Positions 36,501 to 49,408 of a stretch of DNA of 64,000 nucleotides are shown here, one piece after another (within the stretch, counting starts at the first letter, position 1; each line of letters begins with the position of its first letter). This DNA comes from Leuctra nigra (taxonomy: Eukaryota; Arthropoda; Insecta; Plecoptera; Leuctridae), in contig OW203762.1 in assembly GCA_934045905.1 (NCBI GenBank), forward strand, positions 13,424,345-13,488,344. Reading direction: 5' to 3'. The notes below the pieces were generated by a model. That model ran no database searches. It worked only from the letters and a program-made list of their open reading frames with translations, and was not told the DNA's origin. Position numbers and translations under genes: made by a program.

Positions 36501-37239
36501 CGGGGAAAACTTTAACGAAGTAAATAATACAATCAGAAATACAGTAAATAGAAGAAGAGAAACCAAAATCTACATTCATGCTGTTCACTAGTAATCATAT
36601 TCTTAAAGAACAAAGACATTTAAATTCCATCCCACCATGCCACCACTTGTAGTGAGGCTGTTATGTTGACGGTTAAGTAACGTAACTGTGGACAACACAA
36701 CAAAGCTAACAAAAACGTTGAAATGCTTTAATAAAGTCTGTACTACAGTGCTCGTATTGTGTTGTAACTAAAAACTAGAGTACATGAGTGTTGCGCGCAA
36801 CTTTGTGCATAGTTCTCCATTAATTTTATATGAGCGTCCATTTTGTATGTTACGTTACACAATCAAAATCCTACATTTTCCTCTCAAATAGCGTCAGTTT
36901 AATTGGCATTTCACATTGTTGTGGATGGATTATTTTCTGGACTTCCGCTATTATTAGTCTGACCTGAATTTAAAGAGACAAAGGGACATGTACGGAGAGA
37001 AATCAAATATGAAAACCCACTTCATTATGTTTTATTTTATTCGACATTCTGTCCAAGAACAATGAACTATAAGTTGTAATAAAATATCTCCGCACTGAAG
37101 TCTCATATACAAAAGCTAGCAGACGAAATGATTTCTAGGAAATAGCCAATAACTTTTAATAATCTCTCCAGCTTTCGTCCGGAATTCTTGTTCGTTACAC
37201 CAAACAGTACGATCGTAAAGGAAGTCATTTACCGGCTCC
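33531..37239. other. non-coding stretch, no gene seen
   Basis: AT-rich. The open frame at 34041-34379 has no recognisable domain or splice context. No inverted-repeat element with clear boundaries was found. Confidence 0.5.
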
Positions 37240-37400
37240 GCTAAACTCCGCGCTTTAGCTCGGCGGGAACGCGTTGCCTTCGCCAACATGGCTGCCGCAT
37301 ACGCTTGGCAACACCGCTCATGTTAACATCCCCTAACGCGGCGTCATTGCCACGCGCTGAGTGTGGTACAGTGTTGCCACCTCGTTGATAAGGTTCTCGC
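37240..37400. promoter_or_regulatory. CpG-rich patch with YY1-like motif
   Basis: CpG-rich relative to its surroundings, with CAACATGGCTGCC (37284-37296), a YY1/Pho-like motif, and several CGCG words. Weak promoter candidate, no exon attached. Confidence 0.3.
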
Positions 37401-37670
37401 TGGTAGATTATTTCTAGTTTTATAGAGTCTGGAAGTCGTGTGATAAATTGAAAGAGAGTTCAACGTTCAGAAGCTGAAAGTTTCTGATTGGCTGCCGCCG
37501 CCAGTTACCAATGAAGTAAATAGAAATATAATCTGCGCAGGTTTAATTTTCTCATGTTCTTGACAGCAGAACTTGGGCCGAAAGAAAAGATTTCGCCAAA
37601 CTTCAAGAAATAATTTTTTATTTATAGTAGTAAGTACATTTGCATAACTTTACTGTCGCTTTGTGCATTA

Positions 37671-37818
37671 AGGATCAGTCTTTCAATACTCAGCTAACTT
37701 TTATACGGTTGATTTGGACTGTATTGTTATGACAACAACCAATTGATAGACAGAGTTTTGTACTAACTAACTGTTAACAGCTAATTGAGACTTTAGCAGA
37801 GTATTGAAAGACCGGCCT
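37671..37818. mobile_element. PIF/Harbinger-type MITE, TTA target duplication
   Basis: 148-bp element with tips AGGATCAGTCTTTCAATACT (left) and a right end complementing to AGGCCGGTCTTTCAATACTC. It is flanked by identical TTA at 37668-37670 and 37819-37821. A 3-bp TWA duplication is typical of PIF/Harbinger. No coding sequence. Confidence 0.75.
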
Positions 37819-37821
37819 TTA

Positions 37822-38561
37822 GTTACATTAGCGTCAAACAAAGTGAATTATAGGCTTGTTTTGCGACCTTGTAAACTCTAAATAAGACCAACCCAGCAAA
37901 TGACAAACCAAAGTTAAATTTCTGAGAAACTCAACAAAATATCACGCCGAATTTCACATACGACAACGAGTCGACTACGTGTAGCATTTCAATGGATTCC
38001 TACTTTAACGTCCAATTAGGCCGTGTAGTCGAGAGTGGAGGACCTACAAGTGTATATTTTTAGAACCGTATCAGTTGACTTTTCACCCTCTTCGCTGTCG
38101 AGATTCCAGTTGGAGGACGTGGGTTTGATGCTCGAGAGGTACATCCTGCGTCATGCTTGAGGTAAATCAGAGGGGTTTGTGTCGAGGATAATGTTCATGA
38201 ACACAATGGAGCATATCGATCTGCTCTCAACATACGCTAGTTCACAAATATAGGCGAGAGGTTCAGGTAAAATGATGAAGGTGGTAGAATCGAGAATAAT
38301 TGAAATGTGGTGCATAACGTCAACAAGCCGAAAACAAACAACACAGCAAAAATAATTAACAATACAATACTGTTGGAGAAGTGACCAATGTTTCATTACT
38401 TTTTTATTGTACGACATGAATTCAATATGACGTCATTTCAGATATTACCCGGCGTCAAAACATCACCTTGTTTTAATACAATTGCAAATCCGAAATGAAC
38501 CTACGGCGAGTAATTTATGTAGATAGTAAAAAGTAAAGGTACAATCAAAGATCCCTGAGGC
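37822..38561. other. non-coding stretch, no gene seen
   Basis: AT-rich; no feature with support. Confidence 0.55.
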
Positions 38562-38990
38562 ACTCATTGAATTGGGGGTAGGGGGGAGCGAAAATCTCCT
38601 CCCCTTGATTCAATTCCCCTACCTCAGTTTTTATAAATGTATTTGTCAACATAAAAATAGGCTTAAATAATATTCAAAACGCTTAGAAATGCCCCAAATT
38701 CATGCCTGAAATTCAAACTTTTCCGGGGCTAGGCGCCCCGGACCCACATTGCACTAGCACCCCCCCCCCCCTCCCCATTGTCTCAAAAGTAATCTTATCT
38801 CCCACCATTGTTGATCACAGTATTCCCCCCCCCCCACACCCCCCAAAATCACAAATGTACTTCCTGCGCGTCTGGCGGAAATCAATAGGTAGCCCCAATA
38901 ATCCACTCAATCTTTCGAGAGATAAAAATTATGTTTCGCGAGATTATTTCTCTAAACCAATTTACTAGGAGACGAAAAATTCAATGAGTT
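38562..38990. mobile_element. G/C-tract element resembling hAT family 1
   Basis: The left end CACTCATTGAATTGGGGGTA resembles the hAT family 1 tip, and the right end TTCAATGAGT complements it. C-runs lie at about 38760-38770 and 38825-38835. A GGCGCCCCGGACCC word recurs near 62050. No 8-bp duplication was found, so the boundaries are tentative. Confidence 0.4.
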
Positions 38991-40399
38991 CTTGACCGAG
39001 AAGTCTAGACGTTCTATTGAAGAAAGTCACTCGGTAGAAAAGCGCGGCTGATTGAAGGGTTGAACAGAGTCCCTCTCGACCGACCGAGCGTGATGGATGC
39101 TGAGACTTACTTACATCTCCACTTAGCTGGAGATTTATAATTGATAGTTGCGAGTTAATATCGATACGTCCGCGGCCGAGAGAGACAGAAGAAAGCTCGG
39201 AAGAGAGAGCAGCTGCTCTTGACGGCCAAGAGAAGAAGTACAGATAATTGAGTTCTTTCGGGATATTTGTTGGATTGGTACAGACATGTTTTCGTACTGT
39301 CAAATGTACAAGGAAGATAGAAACTTTTTTAATTACTACTTACATTAAAGTTCGTGATCTCAAAATTGTAAATTACAAAACCAGGCAACATAATTACTTT
39401 GTTATGAATGCGCAAACAAAAGAAGAAATCAACCAATCCACAAATTATCTCGAGGTAGGTATGTGTTTCTAAAACATTTCAAGTACAGTTCGGTTGTCCA
39501 AATATCAATTGACGTCTCACCACAAAAACTAACAAACATCAATAAATCTCTCGACAACCAAACGACATGAGAACTGCATTAGCAGAGTACCGAGATAATA
39601 CGATATTTGTCAATTTGTGGTAAATGTTAGAATATGAGCATTTTTCAATTATGAATAGATTGTCAAGATTCTAGCAGTCTATTACATTTCACTACATTGA
39701 TTTTCTCAAGAGAATTCAAAATGTAACAAGAACACACATTTTAAAATCTTCCAGACTAAATACTAGATTAGAATCAGAGTGGAAAGAGATAAGACAATAT
39801 ATATAAAGAGAATCGTCTCAAAATGTCGCTAAATGAGTTCGGAATGCCTCCAAAATAAGACCGATTTTAATTAAGCAAATAAATCTTGCGTACAACCAAT
39901 CTCGTCATCTAAAACTCTAAATATAAAACACATATCACAGTAATCCCTCAACACAAAAAATACGGTAAGAATGTTATGATATATCGCCATGGAAGCAGCT
40001 GTTGCGATTCAACCTGGTGATAAAACTTGACAGAACCGAGCTTAAAGCTCTTGCAAAGCGCATCTGCATTCGTCATAAACAGACTTAGCACTTAAAACTG
40101 TCCTTGTTCCAAGACAGCCTCGACTCTCTTCCGCTCAGCTCAAACTTATATGCATTATACGTCCGTCACACAGAAAGTTCACGACACTTGCTCCAGAGAA
40201 CTTACATCAGAAGGTGACAGGTTATAGACGTCACTGACGTCACCTACTGCGTATTCTTCACAATTACCTATGTTAATCTCATTGTTCATGTATTTGCATA
40301 CACTTTTATATGGCGTAACATAAGTACAACCCAATCCAGGTTTTCAAGACCACTGCAGTGTGATTGAGTAACTTTTATTAGTTAACGATCGTCATCTCC
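38991..40399. other. non-coding stretch, no gene seen
   Basis: AT-rich; no exon or bounded element recognised. Confidence 0.5.
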
Positions 40400-40514
40400 A
40401 GGGTATTCTATTCTCTTTTTTATCTAGTTTCGACCAAATTCATTCGTTAAGATAGCATTACGCCAATGTGAATTCGATCGAAACGAAAAAAAAAAGATAT
40501 AGAATTGGTACCCT
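40400..40514. mobile_element. small inverted-repeat MITE
   Basis: Left tip AGGGTATTCTATTCTC, followed by TTTTTTATCTAGTTTCGACC. The right end complements to AGGGTACCAATTCTATATC and TTTCGTTTCGATCGAATTC. The arms span about 45 bases with a short interior. No target duplication is evident. Confidence 0.65.
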
Positions 40515-40918
40515 ACGGTCGAGGACAGGCAAAGATGAACCCGCTCTAGCATGGGCCGCCCTATACCGGGTTGTTTCAAGAAGACAGTGCCAGTGTTAAA
40601 TACGGTTGGGGTTTCTTATATGGGAACTATCCCATGAATTAACAGGTGTCAGTTGCATTCCACTGTGCTGTGCATTGAGACGATTAATTCAACTGGTGGG
40701 TAGTATTTGCTGGAAATCAAACAAAGCGAAATATTGTACACATCCTTCGATAGAGATCTTGCAGTAGAACTTGTAGTCAGCAACCAATTGATAGGTATAG
40801 GGGGATATTCAAGTCTGACACCTGCCCATCAATATCATATTTATAATTATCATTACCAATGAAAGAACGATATTTGGTAAATACAAGATGATCAATACCT
40901 ATCCATACACATTTGTCA

Positions 40919-41080
40919 GTACTCTAAAGAAAAGGATTGGAATGATGTACATCATCAGCCAATGAAGTCTATGCTAAAGCGTTATTAGCTCTAATAGATG
41001 AGCTCTGATTTCATTGATAATAAACAAGGATTGATTGTCAAGGAATCTGAACAGCAGCCAATCCGTTTCGTTCAAATACC
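40919..41080. mobile_element. MITE family M1, copy 3
   Basis: The right end CAGCAGCCAATCCGTTTCG and AATACC match copies 1 and 2. The left end, GTACTCTAAAGAAAAGGATT, is diverged. The internal word CAAGGATTGATTGTCAAGG is shared with copy 2. Confidence 0.6.
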
Positions 41081-42866
41081 ATTATTTCAAATAGATGGCC
41101 CATCTGTGGCCTGACAGATGGGCTTCGATTGATCGCAAGGTACAAAAGTTTAATTTGAACAGTTTATAAACCAAACTTTCTACAATAATGAAATATAACA
41201 GGGTCCAAGTCTTCTATTGGATCGAACTGATTTCTTTCTATATTTTCGTTCCCGAATAATATTGTGGGGTTTCGGCGGGTAGATGGTTGTTTCTGCCCCC
41301 CCCCCCCATCCTCCCTATATGGCGAGTTCAAAGGACTTCAAAGTCATCCAGGATTCCTGTTTGTAAGAGTCCAGGCCCCAGGCGAAAGCTCAAGGAATAT
41401 TGTCTACAGAACGTCAGCCACTACTTCCGATGTTATAAGCTGGACAAATCAAGTTATACTCCCTGGAACTGACTTATTGTTTGAGCGGTGTTCACTTTCC
41501 AGGACGTCTGTGGATTTACAAAGATAACTGATGTTTTGCTCTCGGCTGCACATCAGTTAGACGCTTCCCTCTGAACTACAAAATAAACTAGAATTGAATG
41601 GAATTTTGAACCAAAAGTACAATAAAATACCAAAATTACATTTCACAATCTAGTGATAAGATAGAGCATAAAATATCTGGGTGACTCAGTTTTTTTTATG
41701 GATATCGATTTTTCCCCTACTTTTAATAATAAGTGAGAATTAAAAAAAAAACCACCTCAATAATTTTCAAAATGGGTCTAAGAGCATTCAAAATTCTAAT
41801 TTCATGAGTGACTTGAGTAGCGATCTAGAAAATACATTTGTGGTTGAGAAGGGGGAGTTCATATTCTATTTTGCCAATAAGTGTCATCGTAAATAGGGGC
41901 CGTAGAGCATTTTGTATCATGCATTTTGTTTTGGTGAAAATCTGAGAAAACACGCAATCAACTCCGTGAATCAATACTAATATATGACTTGACTGTTGGT
42001 GAAACACATATATAAAAAAGAATTTGTGTCACTGAAATATAATACAATTTTCTTTCACACAATTGGTTTTTTACTTTAGGTTCATTTGCTAAGATCATGT
42101 ATTTAAATGTGTTCCTTTTCCTATTACTCTAAAGTTCTCTGAACCCGCCTTCACTAATCGACATCTCAGCCATCGACACAAAGCCTCATCACAACACGCC
42201 AATAGGGTAGACACTCCATGAACTCCGCGTAGTGGCCGTCTTGCAACACTCTCGTCAAGAAGGTATTTCCAAATCTCAATCAAGACGCTGAGTTTCTCTC
42301 CAACTCCCCTCGCCGTCTGAAGGCAAGGAGAAGCGGATAGTTCTGAAAGGATTATAATTTTGACACCGCGCAGCTTTGTCAGACATGTTTCGGATCCTCA
42401 AAGTTTAACGGAAACTTGGACGACGATGAAAAGTGTTCAGAGAGACGGCGAAGACCGCAAGGAAGACGAACGCCGGGACCAGAGGCATTGAACGACGAGA
42501 CGCGTGATGTGGCGAGCAGTCCGGACCCTCGGAACAACATCACATTCACTTATTTGCACACTAAGACTTGCCCAAGTCTTTGCACAAGAAACCATGGCTG
42601 ACATAAACAACACAAATAACTTATCTCTTTTGACTATGTCTAAACATGATTGGCATTAAGCATTAGAGTAGGTAAAGCATAAGACTCACAAGCTCCATAT
42701 TGTTTTTTAGGTAATTTACAAGAATCAAATCAGTGTTTGAATTTTGTCTAAATGTCAACAACTTTTTTTTGTTTACTAGGATTTTCTTTGCCGTTTCTCT
42801 CATCTCAACCTTTCCATATCCCTATCCTCCGAATCATCCTCTTCCTAACGCCTTTCCTGCATCGCC
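41081..42866. other. non-coding stretch, no gene seen
   Basis: C11 at about 41299-41309 within a C-rich block. A long polypyrimidine tract followed by TTTACTAG ends at 42779 and would make a good splice acceptor, but no exon can be confirmed after it. ORFs are short and featureless. Confidence 0.45.
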
Positions 42867-43290
42867 CATCCATCAGAACACCATCCATCAGAACAGCATC
42901 CATCAGAACACCATCCATCAGAACACCATCCATCAGAACACCATCCATCAGAACAGCATCCATCAGAACACCATCCATCAGAACACCATCCATCAGAACA
43001 CCATCCATCAGAACACCATCCATCAGAACACCATCCATCAGAACACCATCCATCAGAACACCATCCATCAGAACACCATCCATCAGAACACCATCCATCA
43101 GAACACCATCCATCAGAACACCATCCATCAGAACACCATCCATCAGAACACCATCCATCAGAACACCATCCATCAGAACACCATCCATCAGAACACCATC
43201 CATCAGAACACCATCCATCAGAACACCATCCATCAGAACACCATCCATCAGAACACCATCCATCAGAACACCATCCATCAGAACAGCAGC
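42867..43290. repeat. minisatellite, 28 units of 15 bp
   Basis: Unit CATCCATCAGAACAC repeated 28 times with almost no divergence. Three units carry AGC in place of ACC (near 42894, 42954 and the last). Since 15 is a multiple of three, all frames stay open on both strands: SIRTP and IHQNT forward, MDGVL and CSDGW reverse. The plus-strand frame at 42752 starts with a hydrophobic, signal-like stretch, but the T-rich DNA upstream produces that by chance. Confidence 0.95.
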
Positions 43291-44075
43291 TCCTCGGGCG
43301 TCCACGCTTCCTTCTGTACGGAAAACACATCTGATTTCACCATCTCTCTTCCTCCATTCTTCTGAAATGCACCATACCAAACCAACTGCCTCGTCTCGAC
43401 TCTATCCACAATCGTGTTGACGGATACCACCATGTCCTTTCTTTTTCTCCACTCTCTTCTCAATAACTAACTAAACTAGCTCAAATAAGTTATGCACAAA
43501 ACTGTCGATGCTGTTGATTTCGTTTACGATTAGTTTAGTTTAGTATTGCTCGCTTTGCAGTTACATTTTACTTCTTCTTTGAATCCTCGGACAGATCTTC
43601 TCCGTGTCATCCGCAATCGAAGCAGTCGCGACTAAATCACCTCGCCAATCTCTCCGGGCAGAAATAATTCCCTCGCTATGTTCTGATCGAGTCCCAGCCG
43701 ATGCGTTTAATTAAAACCAAACTTCGAATCGAATTTCTTCTCAACTCACGTAACACTAATTTATCTAACCATAAACCTCCGCCCGCGCCGTAATAACCAG
43801 CTCCGTCGGTGGAACAGTTTACTGGTTTATCGAGGCTCTGTCGATCGAACAGTAGAGCCGATAATTCGCCGAACTTCAGGCGAGGACTCAAAATGACATT
43901 AGTGGTAATAAGATCGAGGCAGCTGTTTGTTACACAGTAGATGGTAATGGCGCCTTGAGAGTGAGGCTTCAACTTGAACATGATTTTTAAGTAACATTTA
44001 AGAGGCCCTTTTAAAACTATTCTAATAGAGGGGTTAACAGCTCCGCAAATCTGGTGTACACTAGCCTGGAAATCT
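43291..44075. other. non-coding stretch, no gene seen
   Basis: No recognised domain in the ORFs at 43278-43981. Confidence 0.5.
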
Positions 44076-44305
44076 ACGAAATCTACGAAATCTTGTGAAT
44101 TTCGGGAGTCTCGTGAAAGCTTGGAAATGTTGTGAAATCTGCGGAAACTCCAGTAAATCTTTAGAAATCTTCGGAAGTCATTGGTATCTTTGAAATCCTT
44201 GGAATCTTTGGAAATCTGAGAAATCTTCAGAAATCTCGGAAATCTTATGAAATCTGAGAAATCTTCAGAAATCTAGGAAATCTTAGATAATCTTGGAAAT
44301 CCGAA
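44076..44305. repeat. degenerate simple repeat GAAATCTNN
   Basis: About 20 imperfect units of 9-12 bases centred on GAAATCT (GAAATCTTC, GAAATCTCG, GAAATCTGA). Unit length and sequence drift, as in a slippage-prone short repeat. Confidence 0.8.
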
Positions 44306-47300
44306 ATCAGGTGAACACCAAAACTATTAATAGAGTATAGTAGAGTATAGTAGCAGGTTTTAGTAGAGTATACCTTTAAAATAATCAACAACCTAACCTA
44401 AAACAACCTAGCCAATGCGAAGACCATGGTTATCATATTTTGATTAGAGTTTTCACACGTATTCCGAGCCATTTCTCTACTTCTTCACGAACCCTTTCAC
44501 ATATTTACCGGGACCTTTTGCCGCGTCATATTCCACGACCATTTCAGCCAGTCCGCTTCCATCCAGCCAAAACCTCAACCCTCTAATTCTAGCGCCCAAT
44601 CTTTTGTTTCCCCTTGCCATATTAACATCCCCAAACAACATGAAAGTGATAAATAATTAAAGGCAGCGCTATCACGCACGGCAGCATCGGTAATACGCGA
44701 CAAATTCACAGAGTTACCTATACCTTTCAACATGGCGGACAAATAGTTGAATACATCGAAACAAAGTAGTATGAAGTAAGGCCGTAAAAGACTACATTTT
44801 AAACTAATATTATGTACTTATGACACTGTAATTAGATTTGTGTGTATTTTTAGTTAGAATTTAAGCTATTCTACACTACAGTTATTATTACACCTTCCAT
44901 CAGCTTCAATAATTCACAAAAAATATCACTTATTTTCAATTTTAAACTTTGACTACATGTCACATAGAAATTGAACTCATTACAGTCTTTAAACGAGTTT
45001 TAATGAGTTTAAATAACCAATTTAAGTATTAATATCCTTTGGTAGTCTGTTGTACCCTCAAATACCTTTAAAAATGTAAATTACGGTGTCCTACGTACGT
45101 AATATCATTGTAAAACGAAATGTGTCTTTTACGGCCTAACACAGCATCCGAAACAAAGCGACGGTGCTACCATCTCTCGTCCGTTTCGCATCCAATTCCA
45201 TTTCCGCGATGTTTTATATATTTATACGCGTTCGACGTTCTGTTCTACAATGAACTAAACCAAAAAGAAGAAATACCCATTACGTAAAATTATTCCCAAC
45301 GAAAAATTATCAAATTTATGTCGGCCATAAAACGCGTTTGCGTTGAGAGAGAACACGAAGGGGAGTCTGGGGAAAAGTCTTTGGGCTGTGATAAGAGCAG
45401 CGGAATGGAGGAAATGTTTGGAAAGGCTCTAGAGAATTGGCTCGGCTCTACGTGATTGGCTTATTCCATGAGAGTTAAGAGCTATTACTTTCTATTGGAT
45501 CTGATAACGACTGACATTCCGCTGCGTGTGATGAGAAGAGCATGACTTTAGAGCTGAGCTACGCTGTAGTCGAGACTAAGAATGAGGAGGATTACTTGGA
45601 GATGTATCTATAGTTTAGCCAAAGTTCAAAAAGTACACCACAGAAAAATATTTGTTTTTTTCATATTTTTCACGAAATCCTATGAAAAATAAAACCCTTT
45701 TTTTTCAAATATTTCTTTAATTTTCTTAATAGTATCCAAGAAAATAGCTATCAAACTAAATACCTCTAAATGATGCACAACAGTGCAGTAAACTAAATAA
45801 TGAGCCTTGGGGATACCTTCGAGTTTTGGGAACATTTGACGCAGCCGTCAGTTTCTATCAAGAAAATATTACTTTGACTCCCTCGAGCGTTGAGATAAAG
45901 AGCGCGACTGTAGGCTGCTAAAGTTTAGCCAATACTAAGAAAGCAAGTGGTACGAGATTTTTATATCTGATTTATAGTCGAGTTTATAACAAGTTACAAG
46001 ATTTGGTATTCATTGAGCCAATAAAACAAGCATATTCTTAGATAAGATTGCCTACTAATTATTACACTGAGTCAACTCATAAACAATAATAGGTAATACT
46101 TTATTTATAAACCTCATTATTCAGACAGTTGTCCCTGCGACACAAGGAAGTTGCACGATTCTATTTACCATCGCGTGCATAATTCTAAGTTCAGTATGTC
46201 TTACAGTCAATCAGATATTCCTAGAACATCCAACAGAAGCGTCCATTCACAACTTCATTCATTACCAACAGATTTGGTCGACTTCCAGGGAGCTAAGAAG
46301 TGCACTTGTGGGCTAAAATAATGAACATCATATTGACCTGAATCCAGTAGACTGTGGTTTTGCTGTGTCAAAGATGTCCTAAACGGTCTCCTAGACTTTG
46401 TCTTGCGCTTGGTGGCGTCCAATCAAGTTACCAATGTGGCGGGGTTTGTGTGATGCATTCGTTTGAGGTGTGAAGAATCAAAGGAGGCAGAGATTCAGAC
46501 TTTTAGTTGGTACAATAGAAGGAAAATGCACACTCAGTGACGTAATAATGGCAACGATTATAAAAACGTGGTTATAAAAACACATGAGTTATACTGTACA
46601 AAAAATAAAAAATAAAAATTTAAATAATCATTTTCAGAAGAAAAAAAATCACTTATAGGTTGTCTAATACCTCTTTATTTTGCTACGTAACAAATTTAGT
46701 ATAGCATATAATATTTTTACCCCCAAAAATAAGGATCCTAATGGAAAGTGGAAAGTGCAATTTTTGAAATGCTTTTACTTGAGATTTTACTTGAGTTCTA
46801 AAAATAAGTTTTTTCTTTGCATAGTTGGCATTTCATACCCAATTATTATCTCATATTTCTTCGCCGTATTGAATCGAAGAATCAACATGAAATATTGAAA
46901 TGTTAATTTAGAGAACTTTTTTCAAAGATCGACTTTTCTCGACAGAAACGAATGAAATATGAATTGCCTCTCCTGATCGAAAGATCGAGATGGATAATAT
47001 ATGAACGTGTCAAATCAAGAAAAAAAAACTCGCTCAATACGACATCGTTAATAATTTAACAAGAATCATACTCGACGAATCGCAAGAAGTCGGAGAATAT
47101 ATTTCTCGTTTCATTGAATAGAAATAACTAATAACTTGGTACAAAAAGTTGGGATATTTTGCCCGAGCCGAGCCAAGTCTTCATTTGGAATTCAATAAAG
47201 CTCGGATGATATCATTTGCTGTACACTCAATTGTAGTTGTAAACCGTAATTCCGAGGCTCGCAGACACGCAAGTATTTCATTAATGGGGGCTTAATTGAA

Positions 47301-48582
47301 GTCACGTGCCGTGCGCAATCATTTTCATTTTGACAGGAATTTCACTCAAATCCGAATTGTTCCGTGGAAAAGAATATTTTTTTCGTATCTGATTTCATAG
47401 TCCAAAATTAGAACTATAGAAATTGTCTCCGTGAAACCATAGACATTTCACTGAAAATGAATGTCTTCATAAATAAGAACACCTGACGTTTTTGATGGAA
47501 AGTTTAATGACGAAGATTGTAATAGTGAGATCAAAACGGTCGACAAAATAATTTTAATAAATGTTAAACATGACGAAATAACCACGTGATAACTACTTTT
47601 AAACCGAAATATCTTTTCAATTTCTTTTAAATTGGGCATTATTGAAGTCTTCATCGCCTTGAATTAGATAGAAGCTTTCAATTTGCCGTCAAAACTGTTT
47701 TGTAATTGAATAGCTCACGTTTTTATAAAGAGATTCATAAATTGTAAAAGTAAAGAAATTTTCTCATTAGTTATAAACAAAACTGAGAGTAGGTTCTGTT
47801 AAATTTCTTACATGTGTAAGGGAGTAATTCAGTGAAAGATAAGAAGTTAGTTGACGAGATCTGCGAGACGTCAGTGAAAATGTAATCTATTGTGCGACAA
47901 AATAGAAATGAAGAGAAGGAACAGTCGAAATCCGTAGCTCAACAGAACAACTGCGTCGCAGCAAGCGCCAGTATATTACGTGATTTTAATTGAACCAACT
48001 AATTAGTCGGATAAATGAATCATTGGGACGTATGGAATTATGGCAAACGAGGAAGACAGAGTTTGGAAATTAAAATCACAAACTACAGCCTGCCGGTCCA
48101 TTTAGAACGACACATACAACCATGAATGTGAAGACAATTAAGAGAGTAATTAAATTTTCAGAGCTCAAATGTTACGAGCAACTAATTCGTTGTCGTAAAA
48201 CGGTGAAATAGAGTTTAAATTGGAAAATGTAATTTCAAGTGGATTTTCCGTTGGTTCGTTTTCCGTCGCTTCTATCAAGGGAGTGATGTACTCCGACTCA
48301 TTAGAACGGCGTGTAATCATCGCTCATTCGGAGCTGTTGATTGGACGGAAGATCCAATCAACGATCATACCAATCAACTCACAGAAGAAATATTTTTAAA
48401 ACAGAAGAAAGTACATTTTTCGATTTTTGTACAATTTAATAATCGCGATAAGCTTTGACAACTGTTCAGCACATGTGAATGAGATTGTGATTTGAGACAA
48501 AAGATCCCTTTTATGGAGGTGCCAATTAATATGACGTTTAAGTTCTCAACTTAAAAGTTGTTGAAATATATTATTTTACCCC
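44306..48582. other. non-coding stretch, no gene seen
   Basis: AT-rich. Small repeat GAGTATAGTA at 44331-44352 and CCTAACCTAA near 44390. A short hairpin (GTTGATTGGA...TCCAATCAAC) lies at about 48337-48362. No exon was recognised. Confidence 0.5.
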
Positions 48583-48585
48583 TAA

Positions 48586-48776
48586 AGCCCCATTTACACG
48601 GTGCAATTTCTTGAACAACTTCTGTGTCACATTCCCATTTTTCATACAATTTTGTATTTACACGACGCAACTTTTTGTCACAGAACTTAAAACATGTTCT
48701 AATTTCCATTCAAGAAGTGTGACACAGAAGTGTGGTACAGAAGTTGTACAAGAAATTGCACCGTGTAAATGGGGCT
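48586..48776. mobile_element. PIF/Harbinger-type MITE, TAA target duplication
   Basis: 191-bp element with near-perfect 43-base inverted repeats beginning AGCCCCATTTACACGGTGCA. Identical TAA lies at 48583-48585 and 48777-48779. Tips and the 3-bp duplication match PIF/Harbinger MITEs. The arms differ by about one base in the outer 35, so it is relatively young. Confidence 0.88.
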
Positions 48777-48779
48777 TAA

Positions 48780-49296
48780 GAGACTGAAGAAAACGATCAC
48801 TTTTTGATGTGCAGTGCATGTAGATAACTCAAATCCGAAAGAAAGAATACATAATTAAGAAATATAATTGCAATATTAATAGAAAACATAGAAATAGAGA
48901 ATAGAGAAATATTGATCACATGACAAGGCGCAAGAATTGCGCACAAATCATCCTAATACACCATGCAGCCTCTCGAGCATCCAGGATGGAGCCGCTTGAT
49001 GACAAACGAGCTCGGCAAGTATGATTGATGCTGGAGTCACACGCACAGATAGTGGCGCGTGGCACTCAGTCAATGGTCCAGTTATCCCATTTATTACACG
49101 ACGCACACGCACTTCCATCCAGCCGTCTTACCACTTGTCAAAACATTCAATCAGATCGGTGCTTGGAATTAGATATGGAGGGAGTCTGATAGAATGATAA
49201 TGCGACTTCAGACTGGTACTTAGGACTACTAACATTAGTGGAGATAAGTTCACAACTAAGCTGAACCTAGCGGCACCGAGTCTAACTTTATCTCGA
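48780..49296. other. non-coding stretch, no gene seen
   Basis: AT-rich; nothing recognised. Confidence 0.5.
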
Positions 49297-49408
49297 CCCG
49301 TATTCTATAAAGAAAACGAAATCATTTCGGTCTGAAATCATTTCAGATCAATATTATTCTTACGGTCGTGACGACCGAAATTATTTCGTTTTCGTTCTAG
49401 AATGAGGG
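49297..49408. mobile_element. MITE family M3, copy 2
   Basis: Arms CCCGTATTCTATAAAG with GAAAACGAAATCATTT and their mirror at the right, matching copy 1 at 24184-24304. The centre carries a private hairpin, CGGTCGTGACGACCG. Confidence 0.7.

Noticed and set aside
42733..43420. Open frames over the 15-bp repeat with a signal-peptide-like start
   Set aside because: The hydrophobic start comes from a T-rich tract and four or more frames on both strands are open, which a real gene would not show.
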